Positions 9,495 through 16,974 of a DNA stretch of 18,807 nucleotides are shown here, one piece after another. How positions within the stretch are numbered: position 1 is the first letter of the stretch; each line of letters opens with the position of its first letter. The notes under the pieces are model-generated. The model had not been told where the DNA came from. It saw only the letters and a program-made list of their open reading frames with translations, and made no database searches. Source of the DNA: Symbiodinium natans (taxonomy: Eukaryota; Sar; Dinophyceae; Suessiales; Symbiodiniaceae); assembly GCA_905221605.1 (NCBI GenBank), contig CAJNDS010002174.1, forward strand, positions 256,001 to 274,807, written 5' to 3'. A program made the position numbers and the translations under genes.

Positions 9495-12131
9495 GCTGCG
9501 CTTGTGGATGCATTGTGTTTCGGTAGCTGGCCCTGTGTGTTTCCAAAACCAGACAGAAACATATGTTAGGGAGTGATTTTGGGGTTTCTTTCTATGTCAA
9601 CCCGCTTCATATGCAAGGCTTGGTGCTTCAGCCTCGCAAGTGGGGCCCGATGCCACCAATGCCCAGCTACTTGCGTTGGTGACCCCGATAGTGCAGCAGC
9701 TACAAGCCCGCATCAGCGCAGATGCTACCTCGACAATGCCTAAGGGAAGCCCTGGAACGACTGCACCAAGCCAGACCCCACAATCCAAGATGCCTGTGCT
9801 AGCCTCGGGCAAGGTGACGGATGCGGAGCACTCTGCTGATGAGGATGCTGAGCTTGCCAGTGATCTCCTGCAAGAAGAGGAGGCTGCCAGTGAGGAAGTC
9901 TTGTCAACACAAAGCCTCGTGAGGGAGAAAGCTGCCGAATCGAAGATGAAGCCCGTTGCTACCCCTGCCCGCAATGTGGATCTTGAATCCCTGAAGAAGA
10001 AGGTTGCGGAAGTGAAGGGTTTGAGAATCGATCCTCCGAATGTGCCTGCTTTGCCTGCCCCAAGCCCCAAGAAAGAAGGCACACGAGCTCCAAGGCAGCC
10101 CCTACTTCCAGCGTCAAAGCCCCTGTTCGCAAAGGTTTGTGGGGTGTCCCCGAGCCAGAGGCAACAGACCGACCAGCTGAGCCACCCGCAGCAGGCCCGG
10201 CACCCTCAGCAGGCCTGCCACCCACAAGTGCAACAGCCCTGGCACCCGAAGCAGGCCCAGCAGCCCTGGCACCCGAAGCAGCCCCAGCCCCGGTGCCCGA
10301 TGCAGATGTCCCTGTCCTGTTGGTGAACTCGAGAACGCACAAGAGGGAGTACATGAGATTGGAACCTTGGGTTTGCAGTTGGTAGACCGTGTTGCGCAAG
10401 CTATATAAGTACTTTAATTACAGAGGTTGTGCCCACAACTTAGAAGCGAATCGCGGATTCCGAAGAGGGCCTCGCAGCCTACCCCTCCATGCACAAGCTG
10501 GCCAATGGTACCACCAAAGCTTCTTGGTTCCAACTGACCCTTTGAAAGCTTGATTCAAATGACCGCAAGCATGCAATATGTGCACACTAGTGCGCTTGTC
10601 TATATTTCAGGAGCGTGCCGAACTTCTTCGCCGTTGGGTGTCAAGTGGCGAAAACCTCCAACAGTGCGAGCATTCCATCAACGTTTCCCGCAGCACGGGG
10701 GTGGCCGGGCGCAGGAAGGTGGCGCTCGTGGCTGTTAAAGATATGGGCAAACCTCCGTATTCGTTTTCGCAGCCACTTGATCTGACTCCTTCGAGGGCTT
10801 TTGTTTGCCCATGTACACGTGTGCGTCATGCATGCTTGTCCTCACGCAGCGCTGTGCAAATAAGGAGGAAAATAGAATACATTATTAGCACCCGACAAGG
10901 CGTGGAGGCCTGGAGCAAGCAAGTTACTTTTGTTGTTTTTCCGTTTACTAGCAGACACACCGAGGACAGGGATGCGCCGGGGATCGCCGAAGAGACTCGG
11001 TATTGGGTTACCATCGAGGAATCCCACACCGACTATGTCGACACGAGGCTCTTCTTTATGAAGCTTAATTGTGTTCTGCAGCAGGGAGGGTTCTCCGACA
11101 GCATACCAAATTTAGATACAAGCACCACTTAGGCACACTGAGTCCCTGAGCATCAATTCCCGGCCTACGGCCAACGCTGTGGATGCCATCATGGGTGGGG
11201 GGCATGATCCTACAATGCTTGCACGGCCACGCGCTTCGACCCCGAGTGTTCTTAGTGGTGACGTTCTTCGCGCATATGACACTTACCAGAGTGAAGTGTC
11301 ACAGGCTGCGGGAGTCAGTGCCTGGGATTCTCTACGTTGTACGGTCGACCCTAAACCCTAAACCCTAAACATTAAACCCTTTTTTGAATCCAGACTCTGC
11401 TAAACTCTAAACCCTAAACCCTTAACTAACCCTGTAACCCTTATAAACCCAACCCGAGACGCAATCCCCAAACTTCCTTTAGATGCATCAGGTGCCGGTC
11501 CAGCTGCTGGACCAAGTGGGGCTCGCTCGGTTGCATCCAGGAAGTCGGGGGCGAAGTCATCCTCCAGCAAGAGACCGCTGAACGAAGAGCAGTTCAGAAC
11601 AGACGAAGAGCGACACACCCGCTGGAGTCATTTAAGCTGAACTCACTTGTATGTTTGAGTGCCAGCAGGGTGTTGTTTTTTGTATGGTTCAGGGCTGTAG
11701 TACTGTTCTCTTTGCAAGGTGCCGAAATCAAGAAGGAACTGGGTGCGCTGGCCGGCCTGCTGGTGGATGTTCCCGAGAACGACGACCTGAAGACCATCCT
11801 GGAGCAGCAGCAGTCCAAGCTCAAGAAGCTTGCGGGCAAGCTGCTGGTATCATATTTGTTCATGGTTATGTTCGTTCTTGTTCTCTGGGGCCTGCTTTTC
11901 TTTACTGCTCAATTCCAGGTTCAAGGGTGCTAGCACGGGTGCCAAGATGGATCCGCTGTGCAATGAGATTTGGGCACTGGATTCTTGGCTGGTGTCGCGT
12001 TAGTCAGGAACTTTGTGGCTTTGTGTAGGGTTATTGCACAATACTGGGTCACTTGATCTAAGGTGTCTGAGTTGAAGATCACGAAGGGCAAAGCCAAGGG
12101 CTTGATTTCGGAGCTCAAGAAGAAGGGCTGA
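7453..12131 (+). CDS. Gene 3: multi-exon gene for a charged low-complexity protein with a conserved dinoflagellate-type core
   Basis: Proposed exons: 7453-8629, 8802 to about 8895-8911, 9618-10361, 10444-10518, 10611-10768, 10850-10907, 10965-11047, 11133-11194, 11483-11626, 11719 to 11839-11842, 11919-11991, 12063-12131 (TGA). The N-terminal half is disordered: Lys-rich, Glu-rich, Pro/Ala-rich. The core reads VNSRTHKREYMRL, MHKLANGTTK, ERAELLRRWVSSGENL, KDMGKPPYSFS, RRKIEYIISTRQGVE, DRDAPG and TRYWVTIEESHTDY. I recall this core as common in Symbiodinium-type proteins of unknown function. The tail includes a helix-rich, coiled-coil-like part (AEIKKELGALAGLL, TILEQQQSKLKKLAGK) and a Lys-rich end (KGLISELKKKG). 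The frame changes once inside the third exon near 10081, suggesting a 2-base slip. Five or six introns need GC or GA donors. ATG 7453 is the first in frame. Function unknown; nuclear location is inferred from basic tracts. Confidence 0.68.
8802..8911 (+). CDS. Second exon of gene 3
   Basis: It uses a different frame from the open stretch that spans it on the first-exon frame. It reads QEQMGLMAARDPAEMDTL then SQSVSDLIESFLGFK, an amphipathic helix-like stretch. A GT donor follows at 8912 (AAG then GTTTGC), but only an earlier GT at 8896 gives the right phase for the next exon start at 9618, so the 3' boundary is uncertain. Confidence 0.55.
8977..9195 (+). repeat. Degenerate CCCTAA(A) telomere-like repeat in gene 3 intron 2
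   Basis: Two patches, 8977-9000 and 9091-9195, of ACCCTAAACC/CCCTAAGCC variants, C-rich on the sense strand. They adjoin the microsatellite directly downstream. Confidence 0.85.
9202..9492 (+). repeat. Compound CT/GT microsatellite in gene 3 intron 2
   Basis: (CT)n at 9202-9230, imperfect CT with TTT and CCT breaks to 9280, (CT)n 9283-9332, GGGTGGTTGG linkers, (GT)n 9378-9406, (GTCT)n and (GT)n to 9456, (CT)n 9457-9492. Long open frames on both strands here are repeat artefacts. The tract is pyrimidine-rich on the sense strand, so a triplex-prone region lies inside a transcribed intron. Confidence 0.95.
9618..10361 (+). CDS. Third exon of gene 3 (with a frame change near 10081)
   Basis: It begins after TATGCAAG. 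The first frame reads LGASASQVGPDATNAQLL and an acidic/Ala-rich stretch, then KKKVAEVKGLRIDPPN to about 10080. Downstream the neighbouring frame is the coding-like one: TSSKAAPTSSVKAPVRKGLW, then Pro/Ala repeats (ALAPEAGPAALAPEAAPAP) and VNSRTHKREYMRL. An extra AC in the ACAC at 10081-10084 would explain the shift. A GA donor at 10362 gives the phase needed by the following exon. Confidence 0.62.
10611..11047 (+). CDS. Core exons of gene 3 (RAELLRRWV...RYWV block)
   Basis: Three exons: 10611-10768, 10850-10907, 10965-11047. Introns 10769-10849 and 10908-10964 both start with GC and end in AG. The frame happens to stay open through both introns, so an uncut reading of 10578-11132 looks tempting, but intron removal brings PPYSFS next to VQIRRKIEYIIS and QGVE next to DRDAPG. 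This matches the spacing I remember for the family. Confidence 0.6.
11348..11456 (+). repeat. Degenerate CCCTAAA repeat in a gene 3 intron
   Basis: CCCTAAA units with drift (AAACATTAAACCC, AACTAACCCTG). The repeat is inside intron 11195-11482, whose GT-AG ends join codon phase 1 to phase 1. Confidence 0.85.
11483..12131 (+). CDS. 3' exons of gene 3 (Ser/Lys linker, helical segment, Lys-rich end)
   Basis: Exons 11483-11626, 11719 to 11839 or 11842, 11919-11991 and 12063-12131. The first encodes a Gly/Ala/Ser linker (SGAGPAAGPSGARSVAS) and RPLNEEQFRTDEE. The second encodes LVDVPENDDLKTILEQQQSK, probably coiled coil. The third gives GASTGAKMDPLCNEIWALDS. The last gives SELKITKGKAKGLISELKKK and TGA. 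The last intron (11992-12062) begins GTGTC and is followed by an exon starting GTGTC, so the junction could slide only at the cost of AG. Confidence 0.62.
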
Positions 12132-12565
12132 AGTGTGGTCCAGTGATGTGTGCTGGGTTGCCTCAGCGACCGCACAGGGTGCTACGTAGTCTTATGTGGC
12201 TACAAATTGAAGGCCTACCCTTATATAAGTACGAAGGCTTTGTGTGGGGGCTGAGGCTGCACATGTTTGTCGACTGGCAGCTTTTGTTCAGCTGTGGGCT
12301 TTGTGCGGCTTGAAGTGTGGCATGGCCTACACGTACTACTTTAAAGTTCCGAATAGTGGAAGTGGGCATGAACCTGCTGTGATTTGCTTCGGGGTGAAGC
12401 GCTGGAGATGAAAATAATACATTGCATGCATTCGGCAGACTGCGTGTCCCCAAGCCTCGATCCGGACCCCTTCCCGTCGCAGATGGGCCTTCATCATCGC
12501 AAAGCATCTCCAGGCGGTTGGATCAAAAGATCCTGGGCTGTCGATAGGGGCCCCCAAATCCCAAA
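12132..12565. other. 3' flank of gene 3, nothing recognised
   Basis: Unique GT-rich sequence. A TATATAAG at about 12222 has no downstream gene at useful distance. No exon-like stretch with matching splice sites was found. Confidence 0.4.
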
Positions 12566-12774
12566 CCCTGAACGGTTTAGGGTTTAGAGTTTAGAGTTTA
12601 TAGTGCAGGGTTTAGAGTTATAGGGTTTAGCAGGGGCAATCCTCAACATCCTAAACCCAAACCCTAAACCCTAAACCCTACACTTAAAAACCCTAAACCC
12701 TAAACCCTGAACCCTAAACCCTAAACCCCATGCAAGCCCTTACCCTTAACCCTTAACCCTAAAGCCTAAAACCT
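12560..12774. repeat. Head-to-head telomere-like array, intergenic
   Basis: TTTAGGG-type (G-rich) units run from 12574 to 12630, then after about 18 nt CCCTAAA-type (C-rich) units run from 12649 to 12774. A few C-type units also precede the G block. The G-then-C order can fold into a large imperfect hairpin and is the order expected at an end-to-end telomere fusion, though other origins are possible. Confidence 0.8.
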
Positions 12775-13020
12775 GCACCCTGGCCTTAACAACTCTGGAG
12801 CTTTCCAATGGGGTATGCTTATCATCATGATGATAGGTTGTGCTGAGGATTGCAGAGTCGGTTTGCGAGGGGCAACTGTACATCTCCACCGGCTGTGAAT
12901 TTGGTACCTTGGAGGCCAGTAACCTGTGTGAAGAATCTTCCTTTACAGGGCCTTTTTCTGGGCTTCGAAGTAGGCTTCGGAAGGTACTTGTGATGATGTC
13001 TGATAATTCTAGACGTTGAG

Positions 13021-15178
13021 GAGAAATCTATGGAAGCCACATCTTGTCCGGGTACCCTTCAAGAAGCTTGCGCGAAACAGAATTTCATCAGCGTGTTCAA
13101 TCCCTGGGGTGTGGTCATCCTTTCCGTATCTCATGGACGAATGTACCGATGCTATTTGAGTCGGATGATGATGACGACACTATGCAGCTGGAATCATGGC
13201 CGTTGATTTTACCGAGTACGATTGAGTCTTGTCTATCGTTTAAGATTTTTTCGTGTAGCTGGGGCTGGGAACCTCTCGAAGGAATCTTTGTGGCCCTGGG
13301 AAAATATCCAGGTGACAACTCTGCTGTCTACGGGCTATGGGCCTGCACTTGGCTGCAGAGAGAACTTGGAAGAGTACTGGGAGGTCATGGCCCGCAATCT
13401 GGATTTTCCTCCTGATCCTACACGCTTCTCTTCCACAATTCCCTATTGTCTCTGGGGTGATGAGGGCTCTGTGGGTCACTCTGCTTCGTGGATGTTTGGC
13501 ACAATGAGCTTTGGCGCTTCTAAACGCAACTCTTTTCTGTTTTGCGTTTCTTTTCAAGAAAATAGGGCTTCTGGGCTTTTCCATGGTGGCTGAGGATGTT
13601 CGATTTGTCTCCGTGCCGCACAAACAGCAAGGCATCGAGGTATGTTTTGTACAGCTTACCAGTGAAGAGCTACTGGTTCGACGACGATCATACAAATCTG
13701 ACCTTGCAGTCGCTGCTGCAAACAATAGTGGATGACCTGAACATGCTGGCAACACGCGGTGTGGAAATCAATGGGGAAGCTGCGTGCCTAACAATAGCCA
13801 CCCTCGGACCCCGACAGCACCAGTGCAAGTCCATGCTCCATTCCCGCTAGCTCAGGTTCTTTACTTTCACTGTGTCAGCTTCAAGGGCGACTTGAAGTAC
13901 TTGGTGCAGTCGCTTAACCTCGTGAGGCACGCTGGGAAAGAAGAGGTGGGTTTGTCCCTAAACTGGAAACCCTAAACCGTATAAACCTTAAACCCTGAAC
14001 CCGATGAGGCCTAAACCCTAAACCCTAAAACCCTAAAACCCCAAAACCCTAAAACCCTAAAACGCTAAAACTCGAAAACCCTTAAACCCTTAAACCCTTA
14101 AACCTTATAAACCCTAAACCCCAAGCCCTTATAAGCCCTAAACCCTCTATACCCCACATCTTATGCTAAACCCGCAAATGCCGTTTAGCCACTTGGAAAA
14201 GCGAAATGCTCGATCTGCACTTCTCTGCAGGTTTGTTTTCGCTGTCCGGCAACAAAAGGAAACCACGATTTGCAGTATTGCTACACCGACATCAGTGCCC
14301 ATGCAAGATGGCGTCTCGACGTTGTGGGGCCAATGTGGAGTACATTTCCATCGGCAGGCAATCTCCACAGTTTCTCAGAAAAATTGGTTTCCCTGGATAT
14401 GCTTCACGTCCTGCATTTGGGTGTCCTTCGGGACCTTGTAGGGACAGCCTTCAAGCTGCTTTGCCGCTCAAGAGGAGAATTTTACAATGGTCGAACTATT
14501 GCGAAACGATTGTCCCAGCTTACCTCGGAACTCAAGAAATGGGTAAAGGCACAAGGGCTGCAACTCAGCCTCAGACGAATTCATCGAAAAACTTTGCTTT
14601 GGAGATCGGACTGTTGCCCAGAAATTCGGTGCAAAGGTGCTGACGCGGCTGTTTGTTTGCGTTTCCTTGCCAGTAAGCTTCAGGAGCAGGCCCCGAGAAG
14701 CTATCCTGGCTTGGTCGTATGTGTTTGGGCGTGCGAGAGATTCATCGCCTGCCTTGCTGGGAGCTCAATCTTTCTGGAGGAACAGGAGCGTGCGACCGCG
14801 CACACCACCGGACAGCTCTTTCTCAGGTCCTACTTAGGGCTTGCAGTTCAGAGCCTCGAGGCGAATGAGTTGCTATTTAAGACCCGCCCCAAGATCCACT
14901 TTCTTACTCACATCATCGACGACCTTGCTCCTGATCCCGCTGGTTGCCGACAAAGGAATCCGTATTTTGACGCCACCTTCGTTGACGAAGATTGGGTTAA
15001 ACATGTGATCGCAATGAAACGCAAGATGTCGTTCAGGACATCGAGCTTGAATGTGCTCAAGCGGTTTTGTACAGTCAACAAGGTTGCGTACGACTCCCTG
15101 ACCAGCCCTGCTAAAACATCCGAGGGTCCCATCGGTAGCTGCGGCAGCTGCTGCAGCTGCTGCTGTTGCTGGGTGTAG
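13021..15178 (+). CDS. Gene 4: CACTA/Plavaka (tnp2)-like transposase-derived gene
   Basis: Exons: 13021-13223, 13312 to 13493 or 13505, 13595-13778, 13856-13945, 14231-15178 (TAG). Order of conserved blocks: ESDDDDD and SWPLILPSTI; TLLSTGYGPALGC, EEYWEVMARN, CLWGDEGS; RYVLYSLPVKSYW and TLQSLLQTIVDDLNML then RGVEI; FHCVSFKGDLKYLVQSLNL; CFRCPATKG (zinc-knuckle-like Cys pair); LDMLHVLHLGVLRDLVG; PKIHFLTHIIDDL; NPYFDATFVDEDWV. The Asp-x-Leu-His...Gly-Val and preceding Cys-x-x-Cys blocks parallel the tnp2/Plavaka transposases of CACTA elements. I recall close relatives in many Symbiodinium-type genomes. Terminal repeats of an element were not found. The 5' end is open: in-frame ATGs at 12993 and 12996 are cut off by TGA at 13017. 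The protein ends in a Cys run (CSCCCC) from a TGC repeat. Transposition activity is unproven. Confidence 0.7.
13956..14155 (+). repeat. Degenerate CCCTAAA repeat filling most of a gene 4 intron
   Basis: Dense CCCTAAA, CCCTAAAA and CCCTTAAA units take up about 200 of the 285 nt of intron 13946-14230. The C-rich form is on the sense strand. Confidence 0.9.
14231..15178 (+). CDS. Last and largest exon of gene 4
   Basis: Starts at a good acceptor (CTTCTCTGCAG) with VCFRCPATKG, in phase 0 with GKEE at the end of the previous exon (13945, GT donor). It is about 315 codons long and includes LDMLHVLHLGVLRDLVG, SLRRIHRKTLLWRSDCCPE, PKIHFLTHIIDDLAPDP and AMKRKMSFRTSSLNVLKRF. A TGC/CTG repeat at 15138-15172 gives the Cys-rich tail; this tail is not a family feature I know and may be a repeat-driven extension. 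Confidence 0.72.
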   Translation, partial: VCFRCPATKGNHDLQYCYTDISAHARWRLDVVGPMWSTFPSAGNLHSFSEKLVSLDMLHVLHLGVLRDLVGTAFKLLCRSRGEFYNGRTIAKRLSQLTSELKKWVKAQGLQLSLRRIHRKTLLWRSDCCPEIRCKGADAAVCLRFLASKLQEQAPRSYPGLVVCVWACERFIACLAGSSIFLEEQERATAHTTGQLFLRSYLGLAVQSLEANELLFKTRPKIHFLTHIIDDLAPDPAGCRQRNPYFDATFVDEDWVKHVIAMKRKMSFRTSSLNVLKRFCTVNKVAYDSLTSPAKTSEGPIGSCGSCCSCCCCWV

Positions 15179-15188
15179 AAGGATGTTA

Positions 15189-15224
15189 GGGGATTATATA
15201 TATATAGGGGATTATATATATATA
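15189..15224 (+). repeat. 18-bp tandem duplication just after the gene 4 stop
   Basis: Two exact copies of an 18-bp unit, GGGG plus ATTATATATATATA, at 15189-15206 and 15207-15224, starting 11 bp after the stop codon. It lies in the 3' untranslated or flanking region. Confidence 0.95.
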
Positions 15225-15552
15225 ATTAGACTATAAGGGTTCTTATGGTGGCTTTGTGTGATTTCGATGTGAGGGCAGTTTTTCTGACAATGAGGGTTTT
15301 GGGCAGTGGGTGTTCGAGTAGAGGTGGCAAACCCCGACAAACCCCGACTCTAAACCTTATCCCAAAAAGTACAAATGTTCGGGCCCAACTGAGATGCGAC
15401 CTGGAAATGAACCCTCCTTTTTTTATTCTGGGAAATGCGGAATACTGGCAATATCAAGACACTCAAGAAGCCTCCTAGCCAACCTCCTTGAACAAGAAAC
15501 CATGAAGACAGACGATATGCACCCTGTACCTGTATCTAAATTCGACTGGTGT
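15225..15552. other. 3' flank of gene 4, nothing recognised
   Basis: Mixed unique sequence; one short AAACCCCGAC duplication at 15329-15346. No exon with matching splice sites was found. Confidence 0.4.
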
Positions 15553-15604
15553 CATAATTAAGGGCTCCATGTACTCTAGCCCCGAAATGGAGCCCTTAAT
15601 TGTG
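15553..15604 (+). repeat. Near-perfect 18-bp inverted repeat (hairpin)
   Basis: Arms 15553-15570 and 15587-15604 match over 18 bp with one T/C difference (a G-U pair in RNA), including a perfect 15-bp stretch AATTAAGGGCTCCAT. The loop is 16 nt. A T-rich run of about 20 nt follows directly. It could be a MITE remnant, a small-RNA precursor or an RNA-processing signal. Confidence 0.9.
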
Positions 15605-15870
15605 TTTTTTGTTTTTTTTCTTTTTGCTCAAACACCTGCAACTGATCATGCTCGATGGTGCTATGGATGAATTTGGACGACGAGTCACGGTCACGCCTGT
15701 AACAGCTGCATTATGCTGTGAGTCGGCCAAGAGATGGCTCAAAACCACAGGCCACCCTCCATCATCAACCATATCACTAAAAATCCCAATGTTGGTTATT
15801 TTTCTCAATGTGGGATATAAATGTTCGTTTTTTTGTGTTCAACACCTTTTAACTTACGAATGGTCCTGCA
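15605..15870. other. Unassigned stretch with one open frame
   Basis: A + strand frame is open over 15600-15890. Its middle reads MDEFGRRVTVTPV and ESAKRWLKTTGHPPSS, mildly protein-like, but no splice context or family supports it, and the end runs into telomere-like repeat. Confidence 0.25.
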
Positions 15871-16278
15871 GGTTAGGGGTTAGGATTTAGGGGTTAGGGT
15901 TTAGGGGTTAGGGTTTAGGGTTTAGGGTTTAATTTTTCCGGTTTTGGGTTTGGGTGGGGGCTTGAGGGTTAGGGTTTTTTGGGGTTTAGGGGTTAGGAGG
16001 GGTCTCAGACCTAACATCCCAAAAGTTCAGAATTCCCCCCCCCCCCCTCCTTACCCTACAAACCCCAAACCCCCCTAATTGCCACGGGGTTTCAAACCTA
16101 AACCCTAAACCCTAAACCCCAAACCCCAACCCCAAACCCCAAACCCTAAACCCCAAACCCCAAACCCCAAACCCCAAACCCTAAACCCTAAACCCTAAAC
16201 CCTAAACCCTAAACCCTAAACCCTAAACCCTAAACCCTAAACCCTAAACCCTAAACCCTAAACCCTAAACCCTAAACC
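15871..16278. repeat. Second head-to-head telomere-like array with a perfect core
   Basis: G-rich TTTAGGG/GGGTTAGG units run from 15871 to about 15995. A C12 run (about 16035-16047) lies between. C-rich units run from about 16050, first degenerate (CCCCAAA), then an uninterrupted (CCCTAAA)n of about 102 bp at 16176-16278, roughly 14 units. The perfect stretch suggests recent addition or expansion. Confidence 0.92.
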
Positions 16279-16366
16279 AAGCCTTCAGACCCTTCCTCTG
16301 ACAGGCGACAGGGGCGGCCTCCAGCGCGTCCAGCGCCTCCAAGGCATGGGGTTCAGAGGGCTGAGG

Positions 16367-16398
16367 GGTTTTGGGTTTGGGGTTTAGGGTTTAGGGTG
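16367..16398 (+). repeat. Short G-rich telomere-like patch
   Basis: GGGTTTGGGGTTTAGGG-type units, in the opposite orientation to the perfect CCCTAAA run about 90 bp upstream. Confidence 0.8.
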
Positions 16399-16410
16399 TT
16401 CCAAAGTGCC

Positions 16411-16449
16411 GCGGTCCCGACCCGCGCCAGTGGTGGCGGGTCGGGCCGC
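16411..16449 (+). repeat. GC-rich hairpin
   Basis: CCCGACCCGC at 16416-16425 pairs exactly with GCGGGTCGGG at 16436-16445 across a 10-nt loop. The stem extends by 4 bp (16411-16414 with 16446-16449) beyond a single bulged T. It lies in a GC-rich segment with no recognised gene. Confidence 0.75.
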
Positions 16450-16593
16450 CTCGGTGCAGCGGATCCCACCCCAGCCACCCAAACTGCCGCCTTTTTCGGT
16501 TTAGAGCGGTCTACCCCCCACGGCCCCCCTATCAAGGTGGCTTACACCTCGAGTCTCCCCGCTGGCCGGGGTGGGGCGTGTTGACTGCTGCTG

Positions 16594-16815
16594 TTGCTTG
16601 AGCCTACACTTTCCTGGATCAACAGGGAGCGGGACAATCTGTTTCACCCATACTGTGTTTCAGACACCCTCAAGCCCAATTCCGGACCCAAGCTCATTCA
16701 TATGGCAGAATGGCGAGGGCCAAGCGCGGAAGGCCCGGCCACCCGCTGGCGCAAGGGCCCTGGCAGGGGCAACTGCGGGGGCAACCCTGGCACGGGCAAC
16801 CCTGGAAGGGGCAAG
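16594..16815 (+). pseudogene. Exon-like stretch running into the minisatellite
   Basis: A + strand frame reads PTLSWINRERDNLFHPYC, then SGPKLIHMAEWRG, which looks like real protein, before becoming Gly/Asn/Pro repeats made by the 15-bp minisatellite. It is probably a gene fragment caught at the edge of the array. No family is recognised. Confidence 0.3.
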
Positions 16816-16950
16816 GCGAGGTTTTTTTGTATTAAAAATACTTTCTTATTTCAAATTTCTCTCTCTACATATATATATATATATGTCAACCTTGGCGGGG
16901 GCAACCCTGGCGGGGCCCTGGCGGGGGTGACTACTAATGGGAAACCCTGG
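16753..16950 (+). repeat. Start of the 15-bp minisatellite, degenerate copies
   Basis: Scattered units of GGCAACCCTGGCGGG with CACGGG and AAGGGG variants at 16753-16816 and 16885-16950, split by an AT-rich segment with a palindromic (AT)n at 16868-16885. Confidence 0.85.
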
Positions 16951-16974
16951 CAATTAATTAATAGAGAACTTTGA

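Noticed and set aside
9166-9576. Open frames on both strands giving Ser-Leu or Arg-Glu and Thr-His strings
   Set aside because: Pure CT/GT microsatellite translation.
10578-11132. Single uncut 184-codon CDS
   Set aside because: The frame stays open by luck through two introns; the inserted pieces have non-coding composition and removing GC-AG introns restores the recalled family spacing.
12220-12230. TATA box (TATATAAG)
   Set aside because: No gene starts nearby and dinoflagellate promoters generally lack TATA boxes.
15553-15625. Bacterial Rho-independent terminator
   Set aside because: Hairpin plus T-run fits the form, but the genome is clearly eukaryotic with spliceosomal introns.
16176-16278. 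True chromosome end
   Set aside because: The sequence continues for 2.5 kb with other repeats, so this is an internal telomere-like array.
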